Positions 30,840-47,775 of a stretch of 64,000 nucleotides of DNA are shown one piece after another (position 1 is the first letter of the stretch; every line of letters starts with the position of its first letter). Both the position numbers and the translations under genes were made by a program. Below the pieces are notes generated by a model. The model ran no database searches, was not told where the DNA came from, and worked only from the letters and a program-made list of their open reading frames with translations. Source of the stretch: Tigriopus japonicus (lineage: Eukaryota; Arthropoda; Copepoda; Harpacticoida; Harpacticidae); contig CM021322.1 in assembly GCA_010645155.1 (NCBI GenBank), forward strand, positions 2,312,958 through 2,376,957. Reading direction: 5' to 3'.

Positions 30840-33510
30840 ATGTACTGGGAAAGTGAAAATCAGCTTGATTTCTGGGAGTGGAGCCACTCCTTGGCCGATT
30901 CGGATCCGTTCCAATTGAACCGATCCAACATGACTCCGCCTTTAGATCATGTTCCAAATTTCATTTACCCTGGTAAGATGCCCTACCTCAGGCCGATATT
31001 GGACTTTTTAAAACTCTCAATGTGTCCTATATTGTGTGTTACAGCCAACTCGATACCTTACGGTCAACATTACTATCAACAACCACCTGGATTTGGAACC
31101 GTGGAACAATCAGCCAACTTCGCACAATTCACGCCGAACGGAAATGGATTTACGCCGTTAAATGTACCCAACTTGTGTCTTAACCCTATTGGTCCAAGTA
31201 CCTCCCCATTGGCCCTTGAGTCCACGCCTCCTACCCCTGACTCGGTGAGTACGGAATGTGGGAGCAGTGAAGGCGGAAACACCGTAGCATCACCTTTTTC
31301 TCAAAGTCAGTCCGAGGATCATCAAGTCTTTGATTTCAACCGGGCCAACGAAATCATCGACGAATACGGTTCGGTTAAGGACGAGGACGAAGAGGCCGGT
31401 CAAGTCATTGAAGGCCATCAAGACAGCAAAGGTGAGTGAACAACTGAAATCCCGCTCTTGATTCATGGGCACCAAATTGTTAGACTTGGGATAAAACAAA
31501 CTTGATCATCATTTGGAAGAGTCAGATGAATACAGGCCAGTTTATTACTAGTATTCAATCATTCATCATTATCAAAAGCCTAATCTTATTCTTTGCCTTC
31601 AATTAGGCTTTCAAATGAAACTTTTTTTTATGAAATGAACCGGTCATGCGGACGTTTGCACGCTGTTGTATGCAAATTAAAAATCGTTTTGCCAACCTTT
31701 TGTAGACATGACTTATAATACAAGCAGCAGCAAACAAGTTTTCAGTTTTCGCGTGTCAACTATCAAAGACGCCTCTCCTAAACTACACTTTTTCCCTCCT
31801 TTGGGAGCCCCTATCAGCAATAGTACGATTCATCACAACCTTATTATCATTGGAGTATCTTAATAAGGTAAATTTCTTGATCTTTCCAGAGCGAAAGTGC
31901 CTGAATTGCGGCGAGACGAAAACGCCTCTTTGGCGACGTGACAAAGAAGGTCACTACGTGTGCAATGCCTGTGGTCTCTATTATCGCACCAATGGGACTC
32001 ACCGACCCCGAGTCAAGGATAAGAAAACTCGCGTGGTAGGTGACTTCCAAACTCAGCATGAGCCCCGAATATTATTCAGTTTTGAAAATGGCTCTCTCTG
32101 GGCGGCTCGCACAATCGCTTATTGATTTGTCCAATACGTGTGTCGAGTCCAAGAGACGACCTTTGACACTTCTCGACTCCTCTCATAATTGTCCGGGGGT
32201 CAAACAAGAATGCACTGTGACCACCCCCATGTAATTGTGTGCGATCCACCCCCACTGTGAGGGAATGCCTGGGGTTCAGGGGGATACAATTTCATTTTTT
32301 CTCACTCTTTTCCAGTCCAATACCCGGCGACAAGGAGTGATTTGCTCAAATTGTGAGGCCGACTACTCGTCTCTTTGGCGAAGGAATCCCAATGGAAGCA
32401 CAGTGTGTAACGCCTGTGGACTTTATTTCAGGTTACACAAGGTGAGGGTGGAATCATTTCTTCTATAAGGAATTAACGAAATAGCATTATGGGCAATTAA
32501 GAGATTAGAGCTAATCTCATTCTTTTGTCACACCACGAATCCCAAGTTGGTTTAATGTTGGTGTTGCCTTGATTGAGCTCTTTGCTCCTTATTCATATCA
32601 TATCATGTCTTAATCGTACCTTCTCGTTGGCACAGCTTGTATTCATTAGGTGACAAAACTTCGCTTTAGGGGTATTTATCGGCAGAAATGGTGGTTATTA
32701 GGAGCTCTTATTGGCTGTGGCAATAAAGATGCAGGGCGACACCTCGAAATCCAGACAGACGTCTTGCAGTTTTGCTGGTAATTTCTTGAATAAAGGGACT
32801 TTGTAGTGTTCAATCCCTCGATTTCGGTTGTTCTAGTTCGTGTTGCGTGACCACTTCAGGTTTTGGAGACAAAAGGACTCTCGAATCCTACTCATTTCGT
32901 GGTCAAATTGGGTTTGTTCAAGAACCCATTGCCCCACAAATCTTGCCAATCTGCAATTGACAAGCACCCACAGCTCAAAAATTGTCCGTCATTTTTGAAA
33001 TTGATCGACAAAAACGAGACGAAGAAACTTGTGGAGTTTGACAGAAAATGGCATTTCTAATATTATTTGCAAGCACTTCCAGAACCATTAGCCTCAATCT
33101 AGATTGAATCTGACCAGGAGCTAGCTTTGATGGGTTTGGTGTGTAGGCGGGTTGGGGAGAAAAATAGCTCAAGTGTCATAAAAATGTCGCCCTAGCAAAT
33201 ACCTGTTACATAATGAAAAAAATGACAATCAACCACGGGGCTTGCGACAAAACCAGCATTCCAACAAATCAAAAGTTCGACATAATTGTATCATTTTCTT
33301 TTGTACCAGGTGAACAGACCCAAACAATTGAAGAAAGACACCATTCAAACGAGAAATCGGAAAGTGAAGAGACCCGAAAGCACCGTTTCGTCGGTATCGC
33401 CACCGTTGGATATGGACTTGTATCATTCCCAAAACTCGACATTTGGTCCGCAAAACCTTGCTCTATCAATGGAACAATATCCAGCATTTTGCACCCAGAC
33501 CAGTTCATGA
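30840..33510 (+). CDS. GATA transcription factor A, diverged two-finger paralogue
   Basis: Exons 30840-30972, 31045-31431, 31890-32035, 32316-32441 and 33310-33510 give 993 nt, 330 aa, with GT-AG junctions in matching phase. The N-finger is CLNC...CNAC (C177, C180, C198, C201) and the C-finger is CSNC...CNAC (C232, C235, C253, C256), each C-x2-C-x17-C-x2-C. The basic tail is [19 protein letters not shown], of the GATA1/2/3 type. Upstream residues 45-173 are Pro/Ser/Asp-rich with a [10 protein letters not shown] motif resembling the PPTPP segment of GATA1/2/3 proteins. The finger surroundings are changed: the N-finger flank is RPRVKDKK rather than RPLIKPKR, and the C-finger has EADYSS in place of the usual TTTTT. 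It is a nuclear DNA-binding protein with (A/T)GATA(A/G) specificity by family. The first Met is uncertain. Confidence 0.88.
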
Positions 33511-36500
33511 TTCGTATATCTAAAGTGATTGTTAAGTTTGAAATATAAATACCCAGATCAGTTTATAAAAACATATGGCGTGCCATTCAAGAGTATGTTA
33601 AAACACGATTAACCTTCATTTGACTGGAAAAGCGATTGGACAAAAACAGGCTCGATCTTTCAAGTAGTAGGAGAAGTAGGTGAGTGAATGTTTGTGCAAG
33701 TCTTCAAAATCAATCGCATGTTAGTATAAACCCGATTGTTCTGGTGGCAAGTGCCAATTTATCGGCAAAGCAGACCAAACCTGCTCTTGATTGTTTAATC
33801 AACTTCAATGGGGCACCAATATTCCAAGACAAATTGAGATTCCAGAACCCTCTACTTTACGAGTTTGGAGACATGGCCAAAACAAATCTGACGAGTTCCT
33901 TCTCTCTATTGTGTCTTGTCTTGTCCAGACTAAAGACCATTATGGCTCCTCATCGTTTGCTCACCACTCATGGCGAGTAAGAATTGGTTCATTTCTCGAC
34001 GACCCATTGCAGGGTCGCCGGAAAAAACTACACCTTAAACTACAGGGTGCTGCAGAAGAAATGTAATGGCAAACCATGGTGAAAATTTTGGAACTTTGTG
34101 GACTTTAGACATTTGGTTTCAAACAAAATGTTTTGTTTAACCTTTAAGTGGAATATGTATTTTTAGCTCTTAAATGACTAGCTGTTTGATCAGCACATCA
34201 CAAATAGTAGATTATAATAAATCCACTTTGAGGTTTGAGTCTGGATGAATTTTATTACTTATTGTGTTTTCTATCAATAACATTGTCATTCCTACTACTG
34301 ATGAGAATAATGCTACTTATAAACACTCCAAATGTCAGTGCTGAATTAATTTGATCATTTTGAATTTTCCAAGTCAGATCGTGGCTTGACCGAAAATCAG
34401 TCTGGGGAAAAAACTGTACAACGCGAAAGTATTTTTAAAGTGAATTAGACAGTATTACTAGATTTCTTGTGAATAAGTATATGTTTTCATTTTCACTTTC
34501 ATAGATAAGCTCGTTTCTGGATATCCCTATTTTTAGATTTTGTGTTTAATAGTTTTATATTATTAACTTGTAATCATTGCTTTTAGGGTCTTTTCAGGTT
34601 GCTTTAGAAAGATATGAAGTTATACCAAGATCAACTTCAAGAACATTCAATGGTGCGTTCTCTGTGTGGCTCTATTTTGTAAAACTTGACCTCTCATGGG
34701 CTTTGATTTAGTGTAAAATGAAAAAGCATAATCTTTGCATTAAATTTCTCCATAACAAATTCATTAAATTGAAAAGGGCGGCGTTTCTTCTTTTTTGTCG
34801 CGAGTATTTTGAATTTCTTGGAAAAAAGAATTTACAAATACCAAGACCGGAGTTATCACGAAGCCAAAGGAATTATTGCAAATAAAACCTACCTTTAATG
34901 TCCTTCAAAAGGAAGATAAAATGGCAATTGAAATATATATATTTATTTCAAGGAGAACAGAAATATGCCTGCCCGTCTCATATTTTCAGGCTCTGGGCTT
35001 TTCTAGTTCCTTGGGTTGTCGATTTGGTCCTTCCTTCCCAAAAAATCGCGTCTGATATGCATTTTTACGGGATTTGTCTAGTATTCCTAAATGACGTAGT
35101 TTGTTTCTGCCAATGAAAGTGACTTTGTCTCGCCAAATTCAATGGTTATTAGAAAATCAGTAGATGTTGTTTTTTACGAAAAATTGGAAATACCAAAGGC
35201 GATGAGTTAGAGAAAGAACATGTAAGAACTTTGGGTTAAATCCCCCTGCATTCAAGAAAAGCCTGTTTTTTTTCAGTTTCATTTTTATATTTAATACTCG
35301 TATTTCACCTATCTTTTTCTATTGGTTCATCTTTCATCTGTCTCTTCCAAACTTCCACAAAGACAATTAATTGATTAAAGTGAAAAACAAGACCATTCTT
35401 AACGTTCACTTCAAAAAGGTTCAGGCCTGATAAAAGAAAAAAATAATATGGTATCGTCTTTGAGTTTGAATTTTTGATTATGCAATGGGTGATTAGAACA
35501 AGAAACCATATCTGTCACTCGAAAATGGTTGATCTTACAAAAAAAATGTCTGAAGCTCGAAAAGACGCAGCCGATAACAATTGCTAAGATGCGTACGGTT
35601 TGATTCCATTTATGTCTCGGTATATTTCATTTTAGCCAAGTTTGAAAAGGGAGAAAAAAGTCGGAATTACGAGCGCTCTGTTTCCCTTCATGGGAAAAAT
35701 CGTCCTCAAGTACGCGCAAATTTGCGTGAAATTGCTTTTTCTGACTCTTCAAGCCAAGTGCTTGACCAATCATACCCAATGAAAGTGAGATTCATGTATG
35801 GTTTCAATCACGAATTATAGACGATATAATTAGGTGTTTTGTTTCTTTTGGAACACCCGATAGGTGAACAACGACCATAGTGATTTTCATATCTTCTTTT
35901 TTCAAAGTGATCTGTCTTTGTCCAAATTTTATTTCTATCTTCAAGTAGTAAAATTGATTCAACCTCATTCTCGTATCCCACTTAGTTCTGTGGTCAATCT
36001 ACGGTTGCAGTTGCATGCTCCTCAATCTTCCATTTAAGATTGTTGTTTGATTGTTGGGCTTTTAGGTGTTAAATGTTTTAATTTCGAGTGATCCACTAGA
36101 AAACAAGGCTATAAATCCGTTTACTGCCAAGATAAGAACCAAATGAGCAGAATCGTGTTTGAAAGAAATAATTGAGATATCAAACCATCCCCAATATGTT
36201 TTTTCGAAGATACATTCTCATTCTGGATAATCTGGATGATGAGCCAGAGATGCTTGGAATGTCTTCTCTCCGTTGAGACCCTGCCAAATGGAGCCATTAT
36301 TGGCACATGGTCACTGCCCATTCCAATCAATTCATCACTTTACTTAGCCGAAGAAGAAACCACCCAAACATAGAGTGATAACTCAGGTATTCTTGGCCCG
36401 ATTCTCGAGAAATAATTGGATGTTTTGACCTGAAACAAGATTTTCCCTCACTAGATCTCTCCATCAACAATTAGATCTTTCCATTTGGGGGCCTCAAAAA

Positions 36501-38732
36501 ACTTGATTCCATCCGAGCTCTTGCAGTGTCTTCACTTTCTACCAACAACTTTGCTTCGTCAAGTTACCGAATGGTCTGAACTTGTTCGGATCTACCAGAG
36601 ACTCAACTACCAACAAAGGATCATTTGGAAATTCTGGCTCACTTTTGCTTAGATTTGTCTTTCTCTATTCATCGGGAGCAGTAACCTAGTTTTTAATATA
36701 ACAATACAATAGGTTCACCCTTTTGTCCAAGGCATTAACACAGCTGTTACTGCTTGGTTATAAAAAAAATATTGTTTCGCGTTGCTATATAAGGATCAGA
36801 GGGGCTTACAAATTAAAAGTTACGGATCTCCACAACACCAGCATAGTACCAGAACTAAAGACCATGGAAGGGATCTTCACCTAAGGATGCCTTTAAGTAG
36901 AGGATTGGACATTACCCTTTGAGAAAGGTAAGCCACTCTTTTCTGGATGAATGTGGACACCTGAAAGCAATCGAAGATGGTCTCCTTGCCTAAACACACC
37001 ATTGTGGGCATCCTTGATGGCTCCAGGATAAACAAAAAATCCCTTCCAGACCCATTGGTTGCCGATATTAGGCTTGGTTGCAATTAGACCATATTTGGAC
37101 CTTGATTTTACTGACAGGATGTACTACATCTATGAGACTGTGCAAGTGAAAAACAACTTAGCTCATATTAGTAACCAATGGTTTTGGTTGAATTTACCAA
37201 TTTACCAATATGAGATCAACCTCAATTGATGTACCTATGATGACAACATGAAGCGCACTGATTATATGAAAGATTTAAAAATAGTAGTTAAGATTTTTGA
37301 AGCGTGCTATCAATCTTGCTCATAATAGAAAACTAACAAATCAGACTCATTTCTTGTTAAAACTGAATGTTGCTGAAGTTTTGGATCAAAAGGAAAAAAG
37401 TCCCTTGTAAATATGTCGCCGAGCAAATTGTTTCTGACCTAGAGGAATTTGAAACACCTTCAAGTGTTTCATCGCTCTCATCATAATAGTTTGAATTCCG
37501 ATCAGACTGATATACACGATTAGCAGTGCCGAATCGTGAAGGTAGTACAATCGTAAAAGTGGTCGTCTCCTGACTCGATCGACTGACTTAACGGGCAGAT
37601 TGGAACAGGCATGCCATTGACAAGGAGTTGGGACAACAACAAAAACCACCAATGATTTCGATGACAAACTCGTTTCACATTAGAGCCAAATCGAGCATAT
37701 TTTTTGCCACTTCGATTGCTCGGATGGAAAAAAGGCTCCTTAGAACTTGCTTCAAAACAAGAGCGAGCATGATTAAGACCATTTTTATGCTCTAGCTACG
37801 TATGTAGAAGAAGCATCAGCAGGTGATTGCAACTCGGATGTATCTAAGTAGTCTGGATTTGAATAATCTGATGGAGAACACGAGGATGGAGCATTCAATC
37901 CTCATGCTCGTCAAGTTTCGTGGTTGACAGGTTTATGAAAATTAGGTGAATATAATGGACAATTTGTGCTGGTGAGGCGTGGTAACATAATAAATTGTAT
38001 AATTATAAGATGTGAGTGAAAACAGTTTTTAATGAAGAGCACTAAATCTTTGTTCATGAAGATTTAGAAAAAACGGGGCTAATTTTGATGTCAAATTTTC
38101 ACGAGCTCCGAACGTTCACTGTTTTAATTGCGGCCCTCAATCTCAGACTTGTTCTCCCTCGTCCATTAGATGAAGTAGTCACAGAAATAAAGTAGCCAAA
38201 GACAGTCATCAACACTGGGAAAAACATTAACTGACGAAAACCGCAAATGAAGAGGTGGCATCACTGAAGAACAGAGGCTATGATGCGAGTACGGTGAGTA
38301 TGAGAATGTGTAGGGAGGCGGTCGATAAGGATCCTGGGCTCACTGATAGTCGGGTTCATTATTATCAACATGGAGAGACCTACATTTGGTAGCACCACCT
38401 TGAATTATCTCAATGATAATATGGCTTGGGGAGTAGTTGAAGAGCTTGGGAGTAGTCAGAATTGGCTCGGTGAGTGAGTGAGGGTATGAGAATGTGGAGC
38501 GAGCAAGAGCAAGCTAAAAAACCTGTCTTCATTCATTCCATCCAGGGTTGTGAGATTTTGAGACACGTGATTTGTAGGACATGTTTTTGTGACCCCCAGG
38601 CCTCTTTTTGACTTGGATAAGGTCTCATCACATATCGAGAGGCATTACCCGACTATTGATATCCATTGGGTGATCGAGTTCGTTCACTTTTGTTTTCGAT
38701 TCATGTAAGTATCACTGATTGGAGAGATTCAC
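33511..38732. other. Intergenic DNA between GATA A and GATA B (tail to tail)
   Basis: 3' UTRs of both genes plus AT-rich DNA. A minus-strand frame at about 36200-36330 contains GSDHVPI, which resembles the end of a non-LTR endonuclease domain, but the frame is short and closed by TAA upstream. A TACAGGGTG motif at 34044 resembles the mariner MITE end but has no partner. No gene is supported. Confidence 0.35.
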
Positions 38733-41368
<2,636 letters not shown>

Positions 41369-41896
41369 GGAGAGACAAAACGAAATCGAGACAGCAGTCA
41401 AGAATCCGACCTTTCAAGACGACCAACTAGGAAGGATCTTCGGCGATTTGACTTGAACACTCATGGGTAACAACGATCTGAATAATCACTGGGATATCAA
41501 TTTCAAACGTCGTATTTCGGTCTTCCACAATGCTCACAATGCCTCGCTCTTATGACGACTGATTGGCCTGCTACTGCCTAGCCTTTTTTCCCTGCCTATG
41601 TGATTACTGTTGTATATGAGAACTTCTTTCTTGCCTTGGTTGACTGCACTTCTGACTTTTTTGATGACGGACAACCGCTCCAGGGGGCCTCCTGGTTGCT
41701 CGGTTGGTCGGTCGTCCATCCATCCATTCTCCTTGCTCTGTCGATCTCTCGCCACTCCCGGTGCCAAAGTGACAACTGGCGACAATCCACGGACGGCGAC
41801 ACAACCAACCATTGGCACAACGCAGGCGCCACTCGAAGTCTGCGACAATGTTCGCCATCGCGACAACTTCATAGTACTACTCGTGGTCGGAGGACG

Positions 41897-41920
41897 AACC
41901 AACCAACCAACCAACCAACC
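41897..41920. repeat. (AACC)n microsatellite
   Basis: Six successive AACC/CCAA units about 530 bp upstream of the GATA B start codon; its reverse complement (GGTT) recurs at 42270-42293. Confidence 0.8.
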
Positions 41921-44900
41921 CAACTTGCAAGGAAGCACAGTAGGAGCCCATTTGGTTGGCTTGATCGCCGTTTCCGTTCTGGTGCCTTTCAACCGACCCT
42001 ACTACATACATACGTACAACTACTACTACCACTATGACTAAAAGTACTAGCTAGTGTCATGCGTCAACCAAGCTTTAATCGGGTTTGGAGTGGAAGTCCC
42101 TTTCTGGAGGGGAGAGGAAGCCAGAAGAGAAAAAGGGAGAGAAGGAGGCAAGAAGAAGCCCCTTTTCTCCGTGGGTTCGTTCTTCTTTGCTTTTCTTGAG
42201 GCTTCTAAAATATGGGAATGGAATAAGTTTCCCCTGGTTCTTAGTCCAGGGAGCGAGGTGGCTGGTGAATTGGTTGGTTGGTTCGTTGGTTGGTTGCCTG
42301 AGTGGCTTCCTCCCCTTCATTGGTGCTGCCCCCTACTTCCTTGGAGAAGAAAGGGAAAAAATCTCATTTGAGAGGGATTGTTAGATTGCGTGCCAAGATA
42401 ATAGGAGGAGCCAAGCGTATTTTGTGGAAAGAGTAGGAAAAGGAGAGGGATCAAGCTAGTTAGGGCAGGAAAAGCCAAATCCATATTGTGTATGGTAGTC
42501 AAATAAAGTTGGTATATATCATGGAGTTAATCTTGATGCGACACTATCAAATATGGAATGGCAAGCTCGATGGAGAAAGAGAGCGAGAGAGGGAAAAAGA
42601 GCTCGCTAGAAGGTACTGGGTATGTATGTGCAATGGAAGAACGGGAACGAGGGAGAGAGGGGGAAGGAGGATGGTGCTGGTTCAGTTGACTTATCCAATG
42701 ATCCAATCACTGCCTTTGGATGAAATACCAGGAAAAATGATCAGCCGAATGGTGACGAAGATCTACGCTTTGGGTCGTTTAATGAGGGCCGAGCAAATGC
42801 CACTAATGAAGGAACTATTTGAGTTTACATTCCTCGATGGAGATTGCTGAAAGAAGGGACAATCCCAAGCAAAGGGAAAATGGTCCTGGAACTCGGCTTA
42901 TACGAACTTGGAAAGAAAGAACCAAGAAACCCACTGAACCATGAAAGGTTGTTTAAAGGGGCTGGGCAGAAAGAAATTACCTTCCTACTACACATTGACT
43001 AGGTCGCACTGGTTTCAACCTCGTTCATTCTCTGAGAAAGAACCAACTTCTAGCACTTCAACTTTATGTGGTCGTATAAACAAAACGAGGGCGCACAGGC
43101 ATTTTACTAAAGTTTACTTTAAAGCACAGTTTTGCTGTGAAAACGCCTTCTCTTGATATTGACATGGAAAAGTTTGAAAACAATCATCTGTAGAAAACAA
43201 AAGAATGAGTAAACAATCAAATCTGATCGACATCACGGTTCTTTGGCCATTTCAAGGCTTCAATCTGTAAGTTTTTTTCGTTGTGAAAAGATGGCTTTCT
43301 TTGATTGTTTTTTCCATGTCTTGGTTGACCTAACAAGCTTTCAAATGGAATGGAAACTCTACTGAAGGAAAAGAAGCCCTTTGCCCCCTTATTTTTCTTC
43401 ATTTTTACTCTTGTTTTGCCCCCATGTTTCAGCTGTCGAGTCTCCCTGTTAGAAGTCTGTTGTTTGAGATCTCAAGTAGATCTTGGAGCTTGTTTTTGGT
43501 TGGTTGGTGGTTGTTCTTGATCTAAAGTGAGACGAAAATCAATGATCAGATCACGATTCCATTGGTTTCTATGGAGCAACCAAAAAACCAAGGCAACCAA
43601 GCGATGATGACTTACAGGCGGCGGCATTGTTTGATTTACCTCAAGCAGAACAGGGAAAACCATCAGAGATCCTCCCATAGATGGATGGTCACAAATCCAT
43701 CAAAACTAGCTTTTACAGCCTTCAAAAACAATTCCACAGCGTTGGTTGAGAGCCACTTCTTACTCAATGAAATGTGTTTTAATTGTCATGAACAGATTAA
43801 TTCTCTTTTTAAGGTTTTTTAATTATTTTGGTAGAAATGTCAGATTTCGAACCCTAGAAGTTTAATGATTTAGGTCCTAATATGAATTCATTTTTGGTAA
43901 TTTAGATCCATTCTTTCAACTATATTACTCCCTTGAGACCGACAATCGTCATTGAAACGAAAAAAGGAGATATTTATCGCAAATTTCACCCCCAGCTTTT
44001 TACTTGAGATTGAAGTCCCGCAACCCTGAAAAGAGGTTATAAAACATGGAAATTTGGTATTCAGCATTCCTCCTCAGCATTAAGGTTCTTTCGGGTGCGT
44101 GCTTTACCAGACCAATCAAATCGGCTTTGCCTTCTTTCTGGTCGAGAAGCCCAATGGAAAAAAAGATCTCGAGGAGATCTCAGGAAGTGATATTGGTGTT
44201 TATGACTCCGGGAAAGACAATAAATAAAGCTGTGGTGGTAGTTGTTGGTTGTGAAGCAACTCACACCACAATGGTTGTGTGTTTTTTCCCGTGGTCTTTA
44301 GTCACATATTCAAGCGATTCGATTCTTTTTAGGATTTGCCGCCGAGTGCACTTTCTTCGGGTTAGTTGGACAATTAATGAGGACATCATGGACTCCTGGC
44401 GACTCAACCCTTCCTTTTTTTATGGCTCGACCAAATGGTCGTTTGAACACACTCCTTTGTTTTTTATTCCTTTCAAAGGTCGCCGTTTGGCCTAAATCTA
44501 GCTCAATGGGTAAAAGTAGTAGAGGCGTTCAAGCCACTCCTTTCCAATTCTTGGTTTCTCCTCACTTCTCCGTGGAAATGCATCATCATCATCAATCCCT
44601 TGGAAGTGAAAGAGCCACGAAGGGGGATACATATCCCCTTATCTTTGCCCGTCTTTACATGTCAAGACCGAATCGAATGCAAGAAAGAGCACGGACACTC
44701 CGTGGCCCGTTTTCCAAACGTATAAATGCAGAGTTCATCGTCTGTCCTATCCTCAAAACTGCCACCCATTCGCTTTTGATGGCTACTGTCTGCTCCTTGT
44801 ACGTACATAGTAGCACTTGAGTGCACGTGCCACTTGTAGATTGGATTGGTGGATCCGTCTCGAGAATGTCACGTTGAAGTCAATACTGATTTTGTAGATT

Positions 44901-47545
44901 ACGGTCTCCATTCTCTGTTTGTTCTGTTCTATCAACGGCAGAACTTGGTCATTCCAGAAAGGGACATTTCACGTGAGGAACGAAAATAACAAACAAATGA
45001 GGTTCAAGGGGGCTATTTTGCGAAATATCTGAAGCCGAAAGCATGAAGCAAATCTGGACTCAGTTATTCATGGTGCGATTGTTGATTTTGGAGAAAGGTT
45101 CTGACAAAATGAGAACAATTTGCCGAAAGAAAGAGGGAACAAGAATTTACGTAAATCTCACGGGCACAGATCGATAATCAGATTCAACTACAATTTCAAA
45201 TCTCGGTTTCTTTGAAGGGTCTCTGAACGGACACGAGAACACGTGCCATCGATCATCGACCATATTTAAATTCGCTTTTTCAACATCAGGAAAAAAATGA
45301 CTAAGAGACTCGCTCTGATTGAAATCGTTCCACGCAAACTTTGTGAATCTCCAGAATGCTTTCAAAAAAGGACTTTCGAATTGGTTCGAAGCGGGTTGAT
45401 ATGATTATATCAACAAAATGTATCTAAATCTGCACTACAAGTGTACTGGCTAGAGTTTTGAAAATAAGTTTACTTTATAGGTGTTTAAGCTTAGGCATTA
45501 CTTTAGGAAACTCAGTAAATCAAAGTTGTTCGTTCCCCTTGGTTTCCTGAGTCCGAAACATATCTCATAGTGTTTGGGAATTTCCATAAGAACTTGAAAT
45601 GAATTTTTTAATACGGTGATAAGGTGGCGAGGGAGGTTGTCAGAATTATCAGAAATCAGCTGAAAAATGACTGTTTTGGCAATGAAACAAATCTAATTGA
45701 AAAAGCTTCAGAAGCATGCTGATTCCTGAAAAAGGAAACATGAATATTGAAGGTATTTTTATGGTGAAAAAAATGAAATCCTGATGACTTTTTGCTTTGC
45801 CGTTCGTGAACTTTCTGGCTTTTAAATGAAACAACTTGAAGAACTTAAGGATTTGGGTATTGTATCTTTCATTGATGTTTCATTTTTTTCGGGCCAGCTT
45901 CACATACTATTATATTTTTTGAAAAAAGAAGACTTTGCATGATATTTGGTCTATGGTTTTCAATTATGTATGTCAACCTGTTTCCTTACGCCAATTATGT
46001 TAGCCAAGGACATTGCGTCATCCTTGAATTGGTACATACACAAAAGAGCCAATTTTGTCTCCCAAAAGTATGACGCATTAACTCGTTCAATCAAATTAGG
46101 TTCGAAATAACAAGATGAACATGAAACATGAAATGAATCTACCAATCAAACGGAGGGTTAGACTTGTTGCGTTTGAAGAGTTCGAATTTAGAAGAAGCAT
46201 TAGCCTTCGGCATATCCTATCAGATACAATACGCAAATACTGAAAGCTCTCGCCATATCTTTATTATGGTGGATCAAACTGTATCAACTAGTTTTTTAGA
46301 GCTCCACCACTGTCCAATTTTTGTGTCACAAGCTTCCCTTTAACTTTGCCCAGTTGTGTACGTAGGTATTTCTGGTTTCTCTTGGGTGGTTGATCCAATG
46401 GAGTGAATGGCATCATGGTTATCTCAGCGTGGCTTCTTATTCCTCATTGAGTCGAAGAAAAACAAAAGTGGCTGGATGTCCAAACAGATTCGAAGAACAG
46501 ATAATCCCAACGACAGAAATAGTTCATTCATCCATCCCACCAAAGACTACATCTAAATTTAGTCATCTATCGATGATTCCCATGGATTGGACGAGCAAAA
46601 TATATGAGCGAAAACCTTCAAGATGACAGCCTTGAAAGTTACAATTCCCTCTGATGTTGCCATTTCCGGTAACTTGGCGTAATCTTTCGCCTGTATTGAC
46701 ATCTGTCGATCTTGATACTTGACTTAGGCACATATTGCATGAAAAGATGGAGTCTCACATTTATTTGACTTTAAGCTATCAGATTCATCGGGATCTCTGT
46801 ATTGTTGTCTTTGACCTTCCTGGTTTGCGAAGCTTATGTTGTGGCAGTGTTTATACTCTTATGCTTGCCTCATTTAGTACTAAATGGCTTGTAACCAATT
46901 TTAATGGAATTTTTCACACCTTCTTCACTCTCTTTTGCTTCAAACTTTCTTGGCACCAGAGGTAACACGAAAACAGAAATTGGATCTGGGTCCAAGCTTT
47001 GGAATCTCGATAAAAAGTTGTGTTCATCCACACATCGGAATTTTCCAATCGTGAGAAAGTTGTCTAAAATGAGGTTAAGCCTCATATAAAGCATCATATC
47101 AGTTAAAACTAAAATCTTGACATTGAAGAGAGATAACACCAGCTTTAACGAATTGTCACTTTAAAGTCATTCCCAATTTATAAAGATACACCCTTCCAGG
47201 TCTATTAATGCAAACACGTCTTTTCCTGCCATCCTGGTAAACCAGCTCATAATCTAGTGAAATCAATGCAAACCACAAGCAAGTGGAGAGAAAGGGTATG
47301 GATGCAAATCAAGATTTTCTATTACTGACATCAAAAGTGGACGTTTTTTCCTTACAAGTGATAAACTGTTTTATTTAACAGAATATATTATTATTGTGTG
47401 ATTATGTTAATTTTTTCTAAATTTTGGACCAAAATTTAAAAAGCAAATTGAAGTGAGACATAATTTTAAAGCCAGTTCGCAAAATCAATCATATTGACAT
47501 TAAATCGTTGTCTTCGAACAGTTAAGATCAATTTGTATGTTAAAG

Positions 47546-47775
47546 CAGGGGTCGGCAACCGCTTTTGGGTCAAGACCCACAAAATTCGATTTTCTGTAGT
47601 CTGGGGCCCATCAAACAGATGCTGAAAGGTTCATGGGCCCACAATGAAATGATCAAAGAGCTCTGCGCCCACAAGTACAACGAACGGTTCTTGGGACCTC
47701 TATTTTGGACTTTTTCCATTCCTCCTGGCCCACCTAAAACCACTCTTGGGCCCACAGGTTGCCAATCCTTTTTTT
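47546..47775. mobile_element. Non-autonomous hAT-type element, short form
   Basis: The left end CAGGGGTCGGCAACCGC matches the reverse complement of the right end of the 3029-3594 element, including the following CTTTTGGGTCAAG. The right end GGTTGCCAATCC is decayed. The flanks TGTTAAAG (left) and TTTTAGAG (right) match at six of eight bases, a plausible worn duplication. It lacks the nested insert. Confidence 0.7.

Noticed and set aside
34043..34066. TACAGGGTGCTGCAG as a mariner MITE end
   Set aside because: No matching CACCCTGTA partner within a plausible distance.
36121..36330. GSDHVPI motif, possible non-LTR endonuclease end
   Set aside because: Only a short match; the frame is closed by TAA immediately upstream and no other endonuclease motif is nearby.
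41534..42384. Cluster of 78-152 codon frames on both strands upstream of GATA B
   Set aside because: Overlapping frames in all directions over GGTT/CCAA and purine-rich low-complexity DNA; no domain and no consistent strand.
44046..44495. 149-codon plus-strand frame and an adjacent RT-like phrase FFLVEKPNGKKDLEE in another frame at about 44120-44170
   Set aside because: The long frame has no domain. The phrase vaguely recalls a gypsy reverse transcriptase motif, but it is too short and isolated to support a call.
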